Positions 1 through 9,564 of a DNA stretch of 64,000 nucleotides are shown here, one piece after another. Each line of letters begins with the position of its first letter. Position 1 is the first letter of the stretch. The notes beneath the pieces are model-generated. The model was given only the letters and a program-made list of their open reading frames with translations. It was not told the origin of the DNA and did no database searches. The translations under genes and the position numbers were made by a program. The stretch is from Rhizobium sp. RU36D (GTDB taxonomy: Bacteria > Pseudomonadota > Alphaproteobacteria > Rhizobiales > Rhizobiaceae): NCBI RefSeq assembly GCF_900176345.1, contig NZ_FWXU01000031.1, positions 1 to 64,000 on the forward strand. Reading direction: 5' to 3'.

Positions 1-150
1 TCCCCTTTCGTGTCCGAGATCGTCGCCAAACGCTCGAACACAAGTAGAATCAACACCGTGCGCCATGTCCACCAAATTTAAACCGGACAGCAGTGGGTCA
101 AGCCCGACCATGACGGAGGAGAGATTGCCGCACCTTGCCAGCTATTTGAA

Positions 151-1734
151 TCACGCCGCCTTGGCGACGTGATATTCCTTGATGGCAACCATCTTGATCG
201 CGGGATAGCGCTCGGCCTCATAGCGAAGGGAGAAACTGTCCTGCGCCATGAAGACGGGGTCGCCATCCAGGTCACGGCAGATATCGCCGCGCCGGGCGGT
301 CATGAACTTATCGAGATCCGCAGGCTGATCGGCCGAAATCCAGCGGCAGACCGAGAAGCGCGAGATTTCGAACGAGACCGGCAGGCCATATTCGGCCGAT
401 AGCCGCTCCTTCAACACGTCGAGCTGGAGCGCACCGACTACGCCGACGATGGCCGGCGAGCCGTCTTCCGGCTGGAATAGCTGCACGACGCCCTCTTCGG
501 CCATCTGCTGCAGGGCTTCCTTCAGCTTCTTTGCCTTCATCGCATCCTCAAGCCGCACGCGGCGCAGGATTTCCGGCGAAAAGTTCGGCACGCCCTGGAA
601 AACCAGATTTTCGCCTTCGGTCAGCGTGTCGCCGATCCTGAGCGTACCGTGGTTCGGGATGCCAACCACGTCGCCGGCAAAGGCGGTATCGGCGAGCTGG
701 CGTTGCGAGGCGAAGAAAAATTGCGGTGCGGTGAGGCCGATCTGCTTGCCGGTGCGGGCCAGTCGCGCCTTCATGCCGCGCTCCAGCTTGCCGGAGCAGA
801 TGCGGGCAAACGCAATGCGGTCGCGATGGTTCGGGTCCATGTTGGCCTGGATCTTGAAGACGAAGGCCGTCATCTTGTCTTCCGCGGCGTGCACCGTGCG
901 AATATCCGCCACCTGGTCACGCGGCGGGGGCGCAAATTCACCCAAGGCCTCGATCAGGTCGCGCACGCCATAGTTCCGGAGCGCCGAGCCCCAGAAGACC
1001 GGCGTCATGTGACCTTCCAGGAAGGCCTGGCGATCAAACGGACGGCAGGCTTCGATGGCAAGCTCGGTTTCGCTGACAAAGGCCTCGCGCTCGTTTTCCG
1101 GCAGGCGGTCCGCCACGCTTTGCGGGCCATTGACCGGCGTCGGCTTGACCTCGGTATCGGAGCCGCGAACCGTGTTTTCGGCCAGGTGATAGGATCCGCA
1201 GAAGGTCTTGGAGCGACCGATCGGCCAGGTGATGGGCGCGGTGTCCAGCGCAAGCTTTTCCTCGACCTCATCAAGGATCTCGAAGGGATCGCGGCTTTCG
1301 CGGTCCATCTTGTTGACGAAGGTGATGATCGGGATGTCGCGCATGCGGCAGACTTCGAACAGCTTCAGCGTCCGCGGCTCGATACCCTTGGCGGCATCGA
1401 TGACCATGACGGCGGCATCCACGGCGGTCAGGGTGCGATAGGTGTCGTCGGCGAAGTCTTCGTGACCCGGTGTGTCCAGGATGTTGAAGACATTGCCGTC
1501 ATATTCGAAGGTCATGACCGAGGTGACGACCGAGATGCCGCGCTCGCGCTCGATCTTCATCCAGTCCGAACGGGTCTGGATGCGGTCTTTCTTGGCCTTG
1601 ACCTCGCCGGCGAGCTGGATGGCACCGCCGAACAGCAGCAGCTTTTCGGTCAGCGTCGTCTTGCCGGCGTCCGGATGCGCGATAATAGCGAAGGTGCGGC
1701 GACGGGAGACCGCCTCGGCGAGTGTTTCGGCCAT
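151..1734 (-). CDS. prfC: Peptide chain release factor 3
   Basis: This 527-residue translational GTPase recycles class I release factors (RF1/RF2) from the ribosome after termination. The GTPase domain is at the N-terminus: the P-loop HPDAGKT lies near residues 20-26, the G3 motif DTPGHEDF near 90, and the G4 motif NKMD near 143. Length and the full-length C-terminal domains fit RF3 rather than EF-G, which is about 700 residues. It is transcribed away from dut, with about 90 bases between the two starts. It appears monocistronic and intact. Confidence 0.97.
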   Translation of the reverse strand: MAETLAEAVSRRRTFAIIAHPDAGKTTLTEKLLLFGGAIQLAGEVKAKKDRIQTRSDWMKIERERGISVVTSVMTFEYDGNVFNILDTPGHEDFADDTYRTLTAVDAAVMVIDAAKGIEPRTLKLFEVCRMRDIPIITFVNKMDRESRDPFEILDEVEEKLALDTAPITWPIGRSKTFCGSYHLAENTVRGSDTEVKPTPVNGPQSVADRLPENEREAFVSETELAIEACRPFDRQAFLEGHMTPVFWGSALRNYGVRDLIEALGEFAPPPRDQVADIRTVHAAEDKMTAFVFKIQANMDPNHRDRIAFARICSGKLERGMKARLARTGKQIGLTAPQFFFASQRQLADTAFAGDVVGIPNHGTLRIGDTLTEGENLVFQGVPNFSPEILRRVRLEDAMKAKKLKEALQQMAEEGVVQLFQPEDGSPAIVGVVGALQLDVLKERLSAEYGLPVSFEISRFSVCRWISADQPADLDKFMTARRGDICRDLDGDPVFMAQDSFSLRYEAERYPAIKMVAIKEYHVAKAA

Positions 1735-1824
1735 GATATGAATCCTGTGAATTGCGGCCGTATCTAACGACTCAAGCCCCGTATTGCAATTGATCTTGGC
1801 CTATCAGGGGCAAACTAATGACGG

Positions 1825-2298
1825 ATGACCAAGCCCATGACCCCTGCTGCGACGCTCAATCTTCAACGCCTGCCCCATGGTGATGGCATTGAACTGCCTT
1901 CCTATGAGACCGCGGGCGCCGCCGGCATGGACCTGCGCGCGGCCCTGACGGAGGACGCGCCGCTGACGCTTGCCCCCGGCCGGCGCGCGCTGGTGCCGAC
2001 TGGCTTCGTGTTCGAAATCCCCGCCGGCTTCGAGGCGCAGATCCGCCCCCGCTCCGGCCTCGCCTTCAAGCATGGCGTGACCTGCCTCAACACGCCGGGC
2101 ACGATCGACAGCGATTATCGCGGCGAAGTGAAGGTGCTGCTGATCAACCATGGCGAGGAGGATTTCGTCATCACCCGCGGCATGCGGATCGCACAGATGG
2201 TCATTGCGCCGGTGACGCAGTTGCCTGTGCTGGAAGTGACGGAAACGACCGAGACCGCGCGTGGCGCCGGCGGTTTCGGCTCGACGGGCGTCAGCTGA
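1825..2298 (+). CDS. dut: dUTP diphosphatase (dUTPase)
   Basis: The 157-residue protein hydrolyses dUTP to dUMP and pyrophosphate, keeping uracil out of DNA and feeding dTMP synthesis. The conserved trimeric dUTPase motifs are present: AGMDLRA (motif 1, about residues 33-39), RPRSGLAFKHG (motif 2-3, about 73-83), the TIDSDYRGE active-site segment, and the C-terminal RGAGGFGSTG arm that closes over the nucleotide. A second in-frame ATG four codons in is an alternative start. The stop is two bases before the next ATG, so it is very likely co-transcribed with the acetyltransferase that follows. Confidence 0.97.
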   Translation: MTKPMTPAATLNLQRLPHGDGIELPSYETAGAAGMDLRAALTEDAPLTLAPGRRALVPTGFVFEIPAGFEAQIRPRSGLAFKHGVTCLNTPGTIDSDYRGEVKVLLINHGEEDFVITRGMRIAQMVIAPVTQLPVLEVTETTETARGAGGFGSTGVS

Positions 2299-2300
2299 GC

Positions 2301-3188
2301 ATGTCCGGGCGTGAAGGACTGGTCTTCCGGCAGGATTATTTTGACGATGCGGCCGGTTGGGCGGCGCTCAAGCAGTTGCTGATCGATATCTTCAACGTCG
2401 ATATAAGCCCTCTCGACCGCCTCGGCGGCCATGATCCCACCAGCTTTCCCAGCGCCTATTTCGATGCGGCCGGGCGGTGTGTCGCCAATCTCAGCGCCTT
2501 TTCGATGCCGCTGGTCATCAACGGCCACCCGGTCAAGGCTGCGGGCTGGCAGTCCGGCGCGGTGCGGCCGGAGTATCGCGGGCTTGGACTTTACCGGGAA
2601 CTGATCGCGGCAACCTTGGCGTGGTGTGATAACCAAGGCTACGAGGCGATCGTGCTTTATACCGACAAGCCCGGCCTTTACGAGCGTTACGGCTTTCGGA
2701 TCGTGCCGCAATACAGTTTCCCGGGTTCTCCCCCGCCATCACTGCCGGACAGGCAGCCTGTTGCCCGGGACCTCCACCTTGAAAACGATCTTGGTCTCGT
2801 CCAGACAGTGCTTTCCGGCCGAACCCCGGTGTCGCGGCGACTTGCCGTCGTAGATCAGTCCAGACTGTTCCCGCTCAATTGCCTGTTGCAGGAGAGTGTG
2901 CGGCTGTCGGCCCTGCGCCACGATAGCGTCATCGTCGCGTGGCGGCGGCCCGAGCCCGGCCTGTTCGAGCTTCTCGACGTGGTTGGCCCTGAGATCCCAA
3001 CCCTGGCAGAAATATTGGCAGAAATCGGACAGCAGCCCGAAAGGGTCGAAAGCTGCATTCCATCCGACCTGCTGGACTGGGACTCGCCAGCCGTGGCCAA
3101 CACCGGCTCACTTGTCTTCATGATGCGGGCACCGGATGAACTCTTGCCGGCCGACCCATCCTGCCTCTCACCCCTGGCGGATTTTTGA
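2301..3188 (+). CDS. GNAT family N-acetyltransferase
   Basis: This 295-residue protein carries an acetyl-CoA binding GNAT fold in its first half. The stretch VRPEYRGLGLYRELI (about residues 90-104) matches the R/Q-x-x-G-x-G/A pyrophosphate loop, and it is followed by a typical beta5 region (VLYTDKPGLYERYGF). The second half, about 140 residues, is not a familiar domain and may be a substrate-specific extension. It starts two bases after the dut stop, so translational coupling is likely. The acceptor substrate cannot be told from the sequence. Confidence 0.8.
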   Translation: MSGREGLVFRQDYFDDAAGWAALKQLLIDIFNVDISPLDRLGGHDPTSFPSAYFDAAGRCVANLSAFSMPLVINGHPVKAAGWQSGAVRPEYRGLGLYRELIAATLAWCDNQGYEAIVLYTDKPGLYERYGFRIVPQYSFPGSPPPSLPDRQPVARDLHLENDLGLVQTVLSGRTPVSRRLAVVDQSRLFPLNCLLQESVRLSALRHDSVIVAWRRPEPGLFELLDVVGPEIPTLAEILAEIGQQPERVESCIPSDLLDWDSPAVANTGSLVFMMRAPDELLPADPSCLSPLADF

Positions 3189-3299
3189 GGCGGCAGACAG
3201 CCAGGTGAGAGCCGCCGCCGACGCTTCTGCCCCAAACCTCGGAATCATTGCGAGGCGATTGGAGAAGCGGTATGACCTGTCGCGAGGGGAGACGCACAC

Positions 3300-3914
3300 A
3301 TGACTATCACCACGCTGCTGGCCTATGCCGGCGCCTTGTTTATTGCGGCTGCCATTCCGGGACCTGGCATGACGGCCATTGTCGCGCGCGCGCTCGGCTC
3401 CGGCTTCCGTCCCACATTCTTCATGGGGCTTGGGCTGATCCTCGGTGACGTGTGCTACCTTACTGCCGTCATCCTGGGGCTGGCGCTCCTGGCCCAGACC
3501 TTCACCACACCGTTTCTCATTCTCAAGTATCTGGGTGCACTCTATCTGCTCTACATCGCCTGGAAACTCTGGACAGCGGGCCTGCTCTCGCAGAACATCG
3601 AGGCCGACCGGTCGAGCAGCCATGTCGGCATGGCCTTCCTGTCGGGTCTTCTGGTGACGCTGGGCAATCCCAAGACCATGCTGTTCTATGTCGCGCTGGT
3701 GCCGACCCTGATACCGCTCAATGAGATCGGTCCCAGAGATTTCGCGATCCTGGTCGGGCTTACCTTCGTGGTGCTGATGGCGGTTCTGCTGCCCTATATT
3801 CTGCTGGCCGCCAAGGCGCGGCTGTTGCTCAAGCGGCCCGCCTCGTTGAAGCTTCTCAACCGCTCGGCTGCGAGCGTGCTGGCGGGCACCGCCGCCTATA
3901 TCGCCGCCCGGTAA
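3300..3914 (+). CDS. LysE/RhtB family exporter
   Basis: A 204-residue inner-membrane protein with about six hydrophobic segments. The N-terminal PGPGM motif (about residues 21-25) is typical of LysE/RhtB amino-acid exporters, as are the GLGLILGD stretch and the central GNPKTMLFYVALVP. These carriers export amino acids or derivatives such as homoserine, threonine or lysine; the substrate here is unknown. The AGGGGAG ribosome-binding site a few bases before the ATG supports this start. It precedes cysK in the same direction with about 100 bases between, so an operon is not certain. Confidence 0.88.
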   Translation: MTITTLLAYAGALFIAAAIPGPGMTAIVARALGSGFRPTFFMGLGLILGDVCYLTAVILGLALLAQTFTTPFLILKYLGALYLLYIAWKLWTAGLLSQNIEADRSSSHVGMAFLSGLLVTLGNPKTMLFYVALVPTLIPLNEIGPRDFAILVGLTFVVLMAVLLPYILLAAKARLLLKRPASLKLLNRSAASVLAGTAAYIAAR

Positions 3915-4020
3915 CATCTCGAATTTTCCTGCGTCCTGCCGGACTGCAGGTGTCTGCTTCTGGCGAGGACGGGGTCTCGGCCCTATCTTGTCATCAACGA
4001 AACCAATAGGAGGAACACCC

Positions 4021-4989
4021 ATGTCCGACGTCAAGAAGCCCGGCCGCGGCCGCGTCTATGGATCGATTACCGAGACAATCGGCGACACCCCGCTGGTGCG
4101 CCTGGACAAGCTGGCGAAGGAAAAGGGCGTGAAGGCCACGCTTCTGGCCAAGCTCGAATTCTTTAATCCGATCGCCTCCGTCAAGGACCGCATCGGCGTC
4201 GCCATGATCGAAAGCCTTGAGGCCCAGGGCAAGATCATCCCCGGCAAGAGCGTGCTGATCGAGCCGACCTCCGGCAATACCGGTATCGCGCTCGCCTTTG
4301 CCGCCGCCGCCAAGGGCTATCGGCTGATCCTGACCATGCCCGAGACCATGTCCATCGAGCGTCGCAAGATGCTGGCGCTGCTGGGCGCCGAACTGGTGCT
4401 GACCGAAGGCCCGAAAGGCATGAAGGGCGCGATTGCCAAGGCGCAGGAGCTGGCGGAGGCCACGCCTGACGCCGTTATCCCGCAGCAGTTCGAGAACCCG
4501 GCCAATCCGGAAATCCACCGCAAGACAACGGCGCTCGAGATCTGGAACGACACGGACGGCGCAGTCGATCTGTTCGTGTCGGGCATCGGCACCGGCGGCA
4601 CGATCACCGGCACCGGCCAGGTGCTGAAGCAGATGAAGGACTCGGTGAAGGTGATCGCCGTAGAGCCGGCCGACAGCCCGGTTCTTTCGGGTGGCAACCC
4701 CGGCCCGCACAAGATCCAGGGCATCGGCGCAGGCTTTGCGCCCGCGATCCTCGACACCGAAATTTACGATGAAGTCGTGACGGTCACCAATGACGAAGCC
4801 TTCGAAATGGCCCGGCTGGTCGCTCGGCTTGAAGGCGTGCCGGTCGGCATTTCCTCCGGCGCGGCACTGACGGCGGCGGTGAAGGTGGGCAGCCGCGAGG
4901 AGAATGCCGGAAAGACGCTCGTCGTGATCATTCCGTCCTTTGCCGAGCGCTATCTCTCGACCGCGCTGTTTGCCGGATTGGGCGACTGA
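4021..4989 (+). CDS. cysK: Cysteine synthase A
   Basis: A PLP-dependent O-acetylserine sulfhydrylase of 322 residues, catalysing the last step of cysteine synthesis from O-acetylserine and sulfide. Visible motifs are NPIASVKDRIG (PLP Schiff-base lysine, about residue 52), PTSGNTGIA (substrate loop) and GIGTGGTITG (phosphate-binding loop). The start was placed at the ATG directly behind AGGAGG; an in-frame ATG eleven codons upstream lacks this signal. The SG-rich C-terminus (VPVGISSGAAL) is complete. The next reading frame can overlap its end, but that gene probably starts later. Confidence 0.96.
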   Translation: MSDVKKPGRGRVYGSITETIGDTPLVRLDKLAKEKGVKATLLAKLEFFNPIASVKDRIGVAMIESLEAQGKIIPGKSVLIEPTSGNTGIALAFAAAAKGYRLILTMPETMSIERRKMLALLGAELVLTEGPKGMKGAIAKAQELAEATPDAVIPQQFENPANPEIHRKTTALEIWNDTDGAVDLFVSGIGTGGTITGTGQVLKQMKDSVKVIAVEPADSPVLSGGNPGPHKIQGIGAGFAPAILDTEIYDEVVTVTNDEAFEMARLVARLEGVPVGISSGAALTAAVKVGSREENAGKTLVVIIPSFAERYLSTALFAGLGD

Positions 4990-5098
4990 GGCGGTCTGGA
5001 CAGGTCGGAGGCACCTATCTTATAAACACTATACAGACAGCTTCTGTGGCATGGCAAAGCCGCGTCGCCTTCAGACGGCATTGGTAAAGACGAGTTGC

Positions 5099-6139
5099 AT
5101 GCACGGACTGTTGATCAATCTCCCGGCGTTCCGGGCCATGCGCTCGCCGCCTTCCGGGGCGGCGGTCGCCTTGAGCTACCTTTACAGCCTGGCGATTTTC
5201 GCCATTGCGCTGGTATCGCGGCTTTGGCTCGACCCCTATATGCTGGCCGGCTTCCCTTACGTTACGTTCTTTCCGGCCGTGGTGATCACCGGCTTCGTGT
5301 TCGGCGTACGCCAGGGAATCCTGGTGGCTTTCCTGTCGTTTTTCGCATCCTGGTACTATTTCATACCGCCGTATCATTCTCTCGAACCGACATTCGGCGC
5401 CTTGCTGGCCATGTCGCTGTATCTGTTCGTGGTGATCACGGACCTGCTGTTGATCTTTCTCGTCATGAAGGCCTACCGGGCCGAATCTGAAGCCCGCGCG
5501 GAGAACCAGCGCATGGCGGATGAGCGCGAGGTGATGGCACGAGAACTCGACCACCGCCTGAAGAACATCTTTGCCGCCATGAATGCGGTCATCAATCTCT
5601 CGGTCAAACACGCCTCCAGCCCCGAGGATCTGGCCAAGGGCTTGCGCGAGCGGCTGAGCGCCATGGGCCGGTCGAATCTCCTGCTGCGCGGCCTCGGCGA
5701 GGACGAGGAAGCGACCTTGGAGGCTGTGATCGTGCAGGCGCTCGAGCCTTTTGGGCTCGTTGGCACGGCACGCCTCAGCCTCGAAGGCCCGAAGACTGCG
5801 GTCAGCGGCCAGGCGGTAATCATCCTGAGCCTCATCCTTCATGAGCTCGGCACCAATGCCGCGAAATACGGCGCTCTCTCGGTTCCCGACGGCACGGTCA
5901 GCGTTCGCTGGTCGTGGGAGGATCAGCAGAACGAAGAGCCGGCAATCCGGATTGCCTGGACGGAACGCGGCGGTCCGCCACCTGCCGCGCCTCAGGGCAT
6001 GAACCAGGGCTTTGGCTCCACCCTGCTGACCCGGCTTCTGGCGACAGCACAGGGCAGGTCCGTCAGCGAATTCCCCAGTGAGGGTGCCGAGGTCACGCTG
6101 TACTTGCCTTTGTCATCCCTCAATCCCGGCATAAAATAG
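5099..6139 (+). CDS. DUF4118 membrane sensor histidine kinase (HWE/HisKA_2 type)
   Basis: The N-terminus holds four hydrophobic segments with the KdpD-like DUF4118 signature (PYVTFFPAVVITG, then a GVRQGILVAF and FASWYYFIPP pattern). A cytoplasmic kinase module follows: the phospho-acceptor region reads ELDHRLKNIFA, typical of HWE/HisKA_2 kinases, and the ATP-binding domain has an N-box HELGTNAAKYGAL and a late G-rich GFGSTLL. No response regulator lies next to it, so it is an orphan sensor. The start is uncertain: ATGs at 5051 and 5099 are possible, and the frame is open back into cysK. The input signal is unknown. Confidence 0.85.
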   Translation: MHGLLINLPAFRAMRSPPSGAAVALSYLYSLAIFAIALVSRLWLDPYMLAGFPYVTFFPAVVITGFVFGVRQGILVAFLSFFASWYYFIPPYHSLEPTFGALLAMSLYLFVVITDLLLIFLVMKAYRAESEARAENQRMADEREVMARELDHRLKNIFAAMNAVINLSVKHASSPEDLAKGLRERLSAMGRSNLLLRGLGEDEEATLEAVIVQALEPFGLVGTARLSLEGPKTAVSGQAVIILSLILHELGTNAAKYGALSVPDGTVSVRWSWEDQQNEEPAIRIAWTERGGPPPAAPQGMNQGFGSTLLTRLLATAQGRSVSEFPSEGAEVTLYLPLSSLNPGIK

Positions 6140-6182
6140 GGCTAAAGCTGACCGTACTCGCAGCGCTTCGAACTGCCGGCCT

Positions 6183-7715
6183 TCAGGCGACCGCCATCAG
6201 TCGGTCCGAGGGGATGCGATAGGAGATCGCCTCGGCGAGGTGGATCCGTCCGAGCTTCTCCGATCCATCGAGATCCGCCAGCGTTCGCGCCACCTTCAGG
6301 ACCCGATGATAGCCACGGGCGGAGAAGCGGAATTTTTCGGCCGCGTCGCGGAGCAGTTGCAAGGCCCCCGCATCGGGCTCGGCCAGCGCCTCGATCATCG
6401 AGGTCGGCGCGCGGGCATTCAGCGCGATGCCGGGAATATCGAGTGCCTGGAACCGTTCGCGCTGCCGCTCGCGGGCTCGCTCGACGCGGCGCGCGACATC
6501 CGCGCTACGCTCTGCCGGCATCGGCCTGATGAGATCGACGGCCGTTACCGCCGGTACGTCGATGCGGATATCGATGCGATCCATCATCGGTCCCGATATG
6601 CGCGCCTGGTAGTCCGCGGCGCAGCGGATGCCGCGGGCGCAGGTCTGGCCCGGTTCGCCGGCCATGCCGCAGCGGCAGGGGTTCATCGCCGCGATCAACT
6701 GGAAACTCGCGGGATAACTGACCCGGTGATTGGCCCGCGCGATGATGCATTCCCCCGTCTCCAACGGTTGGCGCAGCGCATCGAGCACCTGCGGCTGGAA
6801 TTCCGGAAGCTCATCCAGAAACAACACGCCGTGATGGGCGAGCGATGCCTCGCCTGGCCTTGCCCGCAATCCGCCGCCGACCAGCGCCGCCATGGTGGCG
6901 GAGTGATGCGGGGTGCGGAACGGCCTGCGGTCCGAAAGCTTGCCGCCGGATAGTTGCCCCGCGACCGAATGGATCATCGAGACGTCGAGCAGTTCCGTCG
7001 GCGAAAGCGTTGGAAGGATGGATGGCAGCCTGGCCGCCAGCATTGATTTGCCCGAGCCAGGAGGGCCAACCATCAGCAGGTTGTGTCCTCCAGCCGCGGC
7101 GACTTCAAGCGCGCGCTTGGCGCTTTCCTGGCCCTTGATATCGGCGAGGTCTGGCAGATTGGCCGGCGACGCCCGCACGGCCGGCACCGGCCGCGACAGG
7201 ACCTGCGTGCCGCGGAAATGGTTGGCCAGCGCAATCAGGCTGCGCGGCGCCAGTATATCCATGCCCTCGCCGGCCCAGGCCGCTTCCGGCCCGCTTTCGG
7301 CGGGGCATATCAGGCCTTTGCCTAGGGCATTGGCGCCGATCGCCGCCGGCAGGGCACCGGCAACGGCGGCAATGCTGCCGTCGAGATTAAGCTCACCGAT
7401 TACCACGAAGTCCGCCAGCGCATCCGCCGGAATGGCGCCTAAGGCCGCCATCAGGCCGAGCGCGATCGGAAGGTCAAAATGCGAGCCTTCCTTGGGCAGG
7501 TCTGCCGGTGCCAGATTGATGGTCACCCGCTTGGGTGGAAGCACCAGTCCCGAGGCGTGCAGGGCCGCCTGCACCCGCTCCCGGCTTTCGGCCACGGCCT
7601 TGTCGGGCAGACCGACGATCTGCATCCCGATCTTGCCGGGCGCCACCATGACCTGAACATCGACGGGCACGCCCTCGATGCCCTGGAATGCAACCGTACT
7701 GACACGCGCTACCAT
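6183..7715 (-). CDS. comM: YifB/ComM family Mg-chelatase-like AAA ATPase
   Basis: This 510-residue protein has an N-terminal Lon S16-like domain and a central AAA+ domain with Walker A GPPGSGKSMLA (about residues 217-227) and Walker B LFLDELPEF. A Mg-chelatase C-terminal segment follows, with CRCG and ARG...CAADYQARISGP. ComM-type helicases promote branch migration during recombination of incoming DNA in naturally transformable bacteria; in most rhizobia the role is unproven. It is intact and convergent with the sensor kinase. About 170 bases separate its start from the gshB stop. Confidence 0.93.
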   Translation of the reverse strand: MVARVSTVAFQGIEGVPVDVQVMVAPGKIGMQIVGLPDKAVAESRERVQAALHASGLVLPPKRVTINLAPADLPKEGSHFDLPIALGLMAALGAIPADALADFVVIGELNLDGSIAAVAGALPAAIGANALGKGLICPAESGPEAAWAGEGMDILAPRSLIALANHFRGTQVLSRPVPAVRASPANLPDLADIKGQESAKRALEVAAAGGHNLLMVGPPGSGKSMLAARLPSILPTLSPTELLDVSMIHSVAGQLSGGKLSDRRPFRTPHHSATMAALVGGGLRARPGEASLAHHGVLFLDELPEFQPQVLDALRQPLETGECIIARANHRVSYPASFQLIAAMNPCRCGMAGEPGQTCARGIRCAADYQARISGPMMDRIDIRIDVPAVTAVDLIRPMPAERSADVARRVERARERQRERFQALDIPGIALNARAPTSMIEALAEPDAGALQLLRDAAEKFRFSARGYHRVLKVARTLADLDGSEKLGRIHLAEAISYRIPSDRLMAVA

Positions 7716-7888
7716 TGCCTGCCCCCATCCGTCCCATCAGGGCCACGAAATACATCTCTCGCGGGTTACCGGTTGAAGATTGGCACGGAATACGGCAGAA
7801 AACAAGAACAATAACGGAACAAATTTCCGTCTATGGTTGCATCAGGTTGAGCACACGGAACAAACCGGGTTCATGGCCTTCCGACGGC

Positions 7889-8836
7889 TCAGGCGCGTTT
7901 CTTTTCAATGGCATCCCACAGCAAGGCTGCGATATCGGCGCCGCCGAATTTCTTGACCTCGCGAATGCCGGTGGGGGAAGTCACGTTGATCTCGGTCATG
8001 TAGTTGCCGATGACATCGATGCCGACCAGCAGGAAACCGCGCTCGCGCAGCGCCGGTCCGATCCGGGCACAGATTTCCTTTTCGCGCGCTGTCAGTTCCG
8101 TCGGCATCGGCGTGCCGCCGGCATGCATGTTGGAACGTGCATCGTGCTCCGCCGGCACGCGGTTGATGGCACCGACAGGCTCGCCATCGACCAGGATGAT
8201 GCGCTTGTCGCCCTTGCGCACATCAGGCAGGTATTCCTGGGCGATGAAAGGCTCGCGGAACATCTGGCTGAACATTTCCAGCAGCGACGACATGTTGCGG
8301 TCGTCGCGCGTAGAGTGGAACACCCCTGCCCCGCCATTGCCGTAAAGCGGCTTCAGGATGATATCGCCCATCTCGGCCCGGAAGCTGGCAATCTCCTGGG
8401 GATCGCGGGTGATCAGCGTCTTCGGCATGAGGTCGGCAAACTCGGTGACGAAGATCTTTTCCGGCGAGTTGCGGACCCAGGCGGGATCGTTGACCACAAG
8501 CGTCTTGGGGTGGATGCGCTCCAGCAGATGGGTCGAGGTGATATAGGCCATGTCGAATGGAGGGTCCTGGCGCAGCAGCACTACATCCATGGTCGAGAGG
8601 TCGATGCGCTCGGGCGCGCCGAGCGTGAAATGATCGCCCTTCACATCGCGCAGCGTCATCGGCTCGACGGTTGCGATCACCTTGCCGTCCCGCAGCGACA
8701 GCTGGTTCGGGGTGTAATGGAACAGGTTGTAGCCGCGGGCCTGGGCTTCGAGGCTCATGGCAAAGGTCGAATCTCCCGCGATGTTGATCGTGGAGACGTG
8801 ATCCATCTGGATCGCAACATTCTTGATTTTCGCCAT
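7889..8836 (-). CDS. gshB: Glutathione synthetase
   Basis: An ATP-grasp ligase of 315 residues that joins gamma-glutamylcysteine and glycine. It shows the prokaryotic GshB pattern: an N-terminal substrate domain (MKIQ-like start, DMAYITST), the ATP-grasp region with ILKPLYGNGGAGVF, and the C-terminal GIDVIGNYMTEINVTSPTGIRE that carries the metal-binding residues. The chosen ATG follows a GAGGGG ribosome-binding site; an upstream in-frame start would add 19 non-conserved residues. It is intact and most likely a single-gene unit. Confidence 0.96.
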   Translation of the reverse strand: MAKIKNVAIQMDHVSTINIAGDSTFAMSLEAQARGYNLFHYTPNQLSLRDGKVIATVEPMTLRDVKGDHFTLGAPERIDLSTMDVVLLRQDPPFDMAYITSTHLLERIHPKTLVVNDPAWVRNSPEKIFVTEFADLMPKTLITRDPQEIASFRAEMGDIILKPLYGNGGAGVFHSTRDDRNMSSLLEMFSQMFREPFIAQEYLPDVRKGDKRIILVDGEPVGAINRVPAEHDARSNMHAGGTPMPTELTAREKEICARIGPALRERGFLLVGIDVIGNYMTEINVTSPTGIREVKKFGGADIAALLWDAIEKKRA

Positions 8837-8932
8837 TGCCTGCCCCTCGGTTAAAAGCAGCAGAGATTTAGGCCGACGGCCTGGCGATGGCAACGGCGGC
8901 CTGGCTCAATTTTTCTGCGTGTGGCTTCAGCG

Positions 8933-9439
8933 TCAGCCGCTTAGCGCCGCAAAGCTCTTCTGCCGCATGGCATTGCGGATCTTGAACAGCGTGGCGAGCG
9001 GTTCCGGGAAGGGTTTGCGCAGGAAGGCGATCTTGCGCACATAGCTATCGATCTTCCAGGTCGACCAGGTGCCGTGGCGGAAATAGGCGATGTCACCGGC
9101 TCTCAGCACCCGGACGGAGCCGTCCTCCGCCGTCACCTGGACCTCGCCTTCCTGGATGATCACCGTCTCGTCCCAGTGGAAGAACCAGCGGAACTCGCCC
9201 GCGGTGCAGTCCCACAAGGCGGTCACGCCGGCCTCGTCGCTACTTTGGGAGTGATCGGCGGCACGGGCGACAGGATTTCCCGCAAGCACCCATTCGGGAT
9301 TGATCGGAGCCGATTTCAGCGCCAGGCGGTCCACGTGGCTCGCGACGACGGGATCCGGCGCCTGTGCCTCGACAGCCTGATCACGGCGACGCATCGCCAT
9401 CAGACCAACCACGCCCAGGAAAATCATTTTTACAGGCAT
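8933..9439 (-). CDS. Cupin domain protein with N-terminal membrane anchor or signal
   Basis: A 168-residue protein with a hydrophobic N-terminus (MIFLGVVGLMAM) followed by a cupin_3-like domain. The cupin core shows FRWFFHWDETVIIQEGEVQVTA-type spacing (split by turns), then RAGDIAYFRHGTWSTW, resembling ureidoglycine-aminohydrolase-type cupins (DUF861). The C-terminal basic tail is not typical. The start was set at the ATG behind GAGGGTG. Its substrate is not known. It stands alone between gshB and the ugp operon. Confidence 0.75.
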   Translation of the reverse strand: MPVKMIFLGVVGLMAMRRRDQAVEAQAPDPVVASHVDRLALKSAPINPEWVLAGNPVARAADHSQSSDEAGVTALWDCTAGEFRWFFHWDETVIIQEGEVQVTAEDGSVRVLRAGDIAYFRHGTWSTWKIDSYVRKIAFLRKPFPEPLATLFKIRNAMRQKSFAALSG

Positions 9440-9564
9440 GACATCACCCTCGGTATCCAACGATCTGAAGGAGATATCGGATGCGGGTAAACGTCAGGTT
9501 CACGCCCTTGGGTAGCGGCATGAACCAAATCGATACAACGTGAACGAAATGCTAGCGACCGCCG

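Noticed and set aside
1..150. Possible end of a gene entering from the left edge (plus frame ending near 81)
   Set aside because: Only about 26 codons are visible, with no motif, so a gene cannot be supported.
649..1767. Long open frame (372 codons) on the plus strand
   Set aside because: It lies antisense to the full-length, well conserved prfC and shows no recognisable domain; GC-rich genes often leave such mirror frames.
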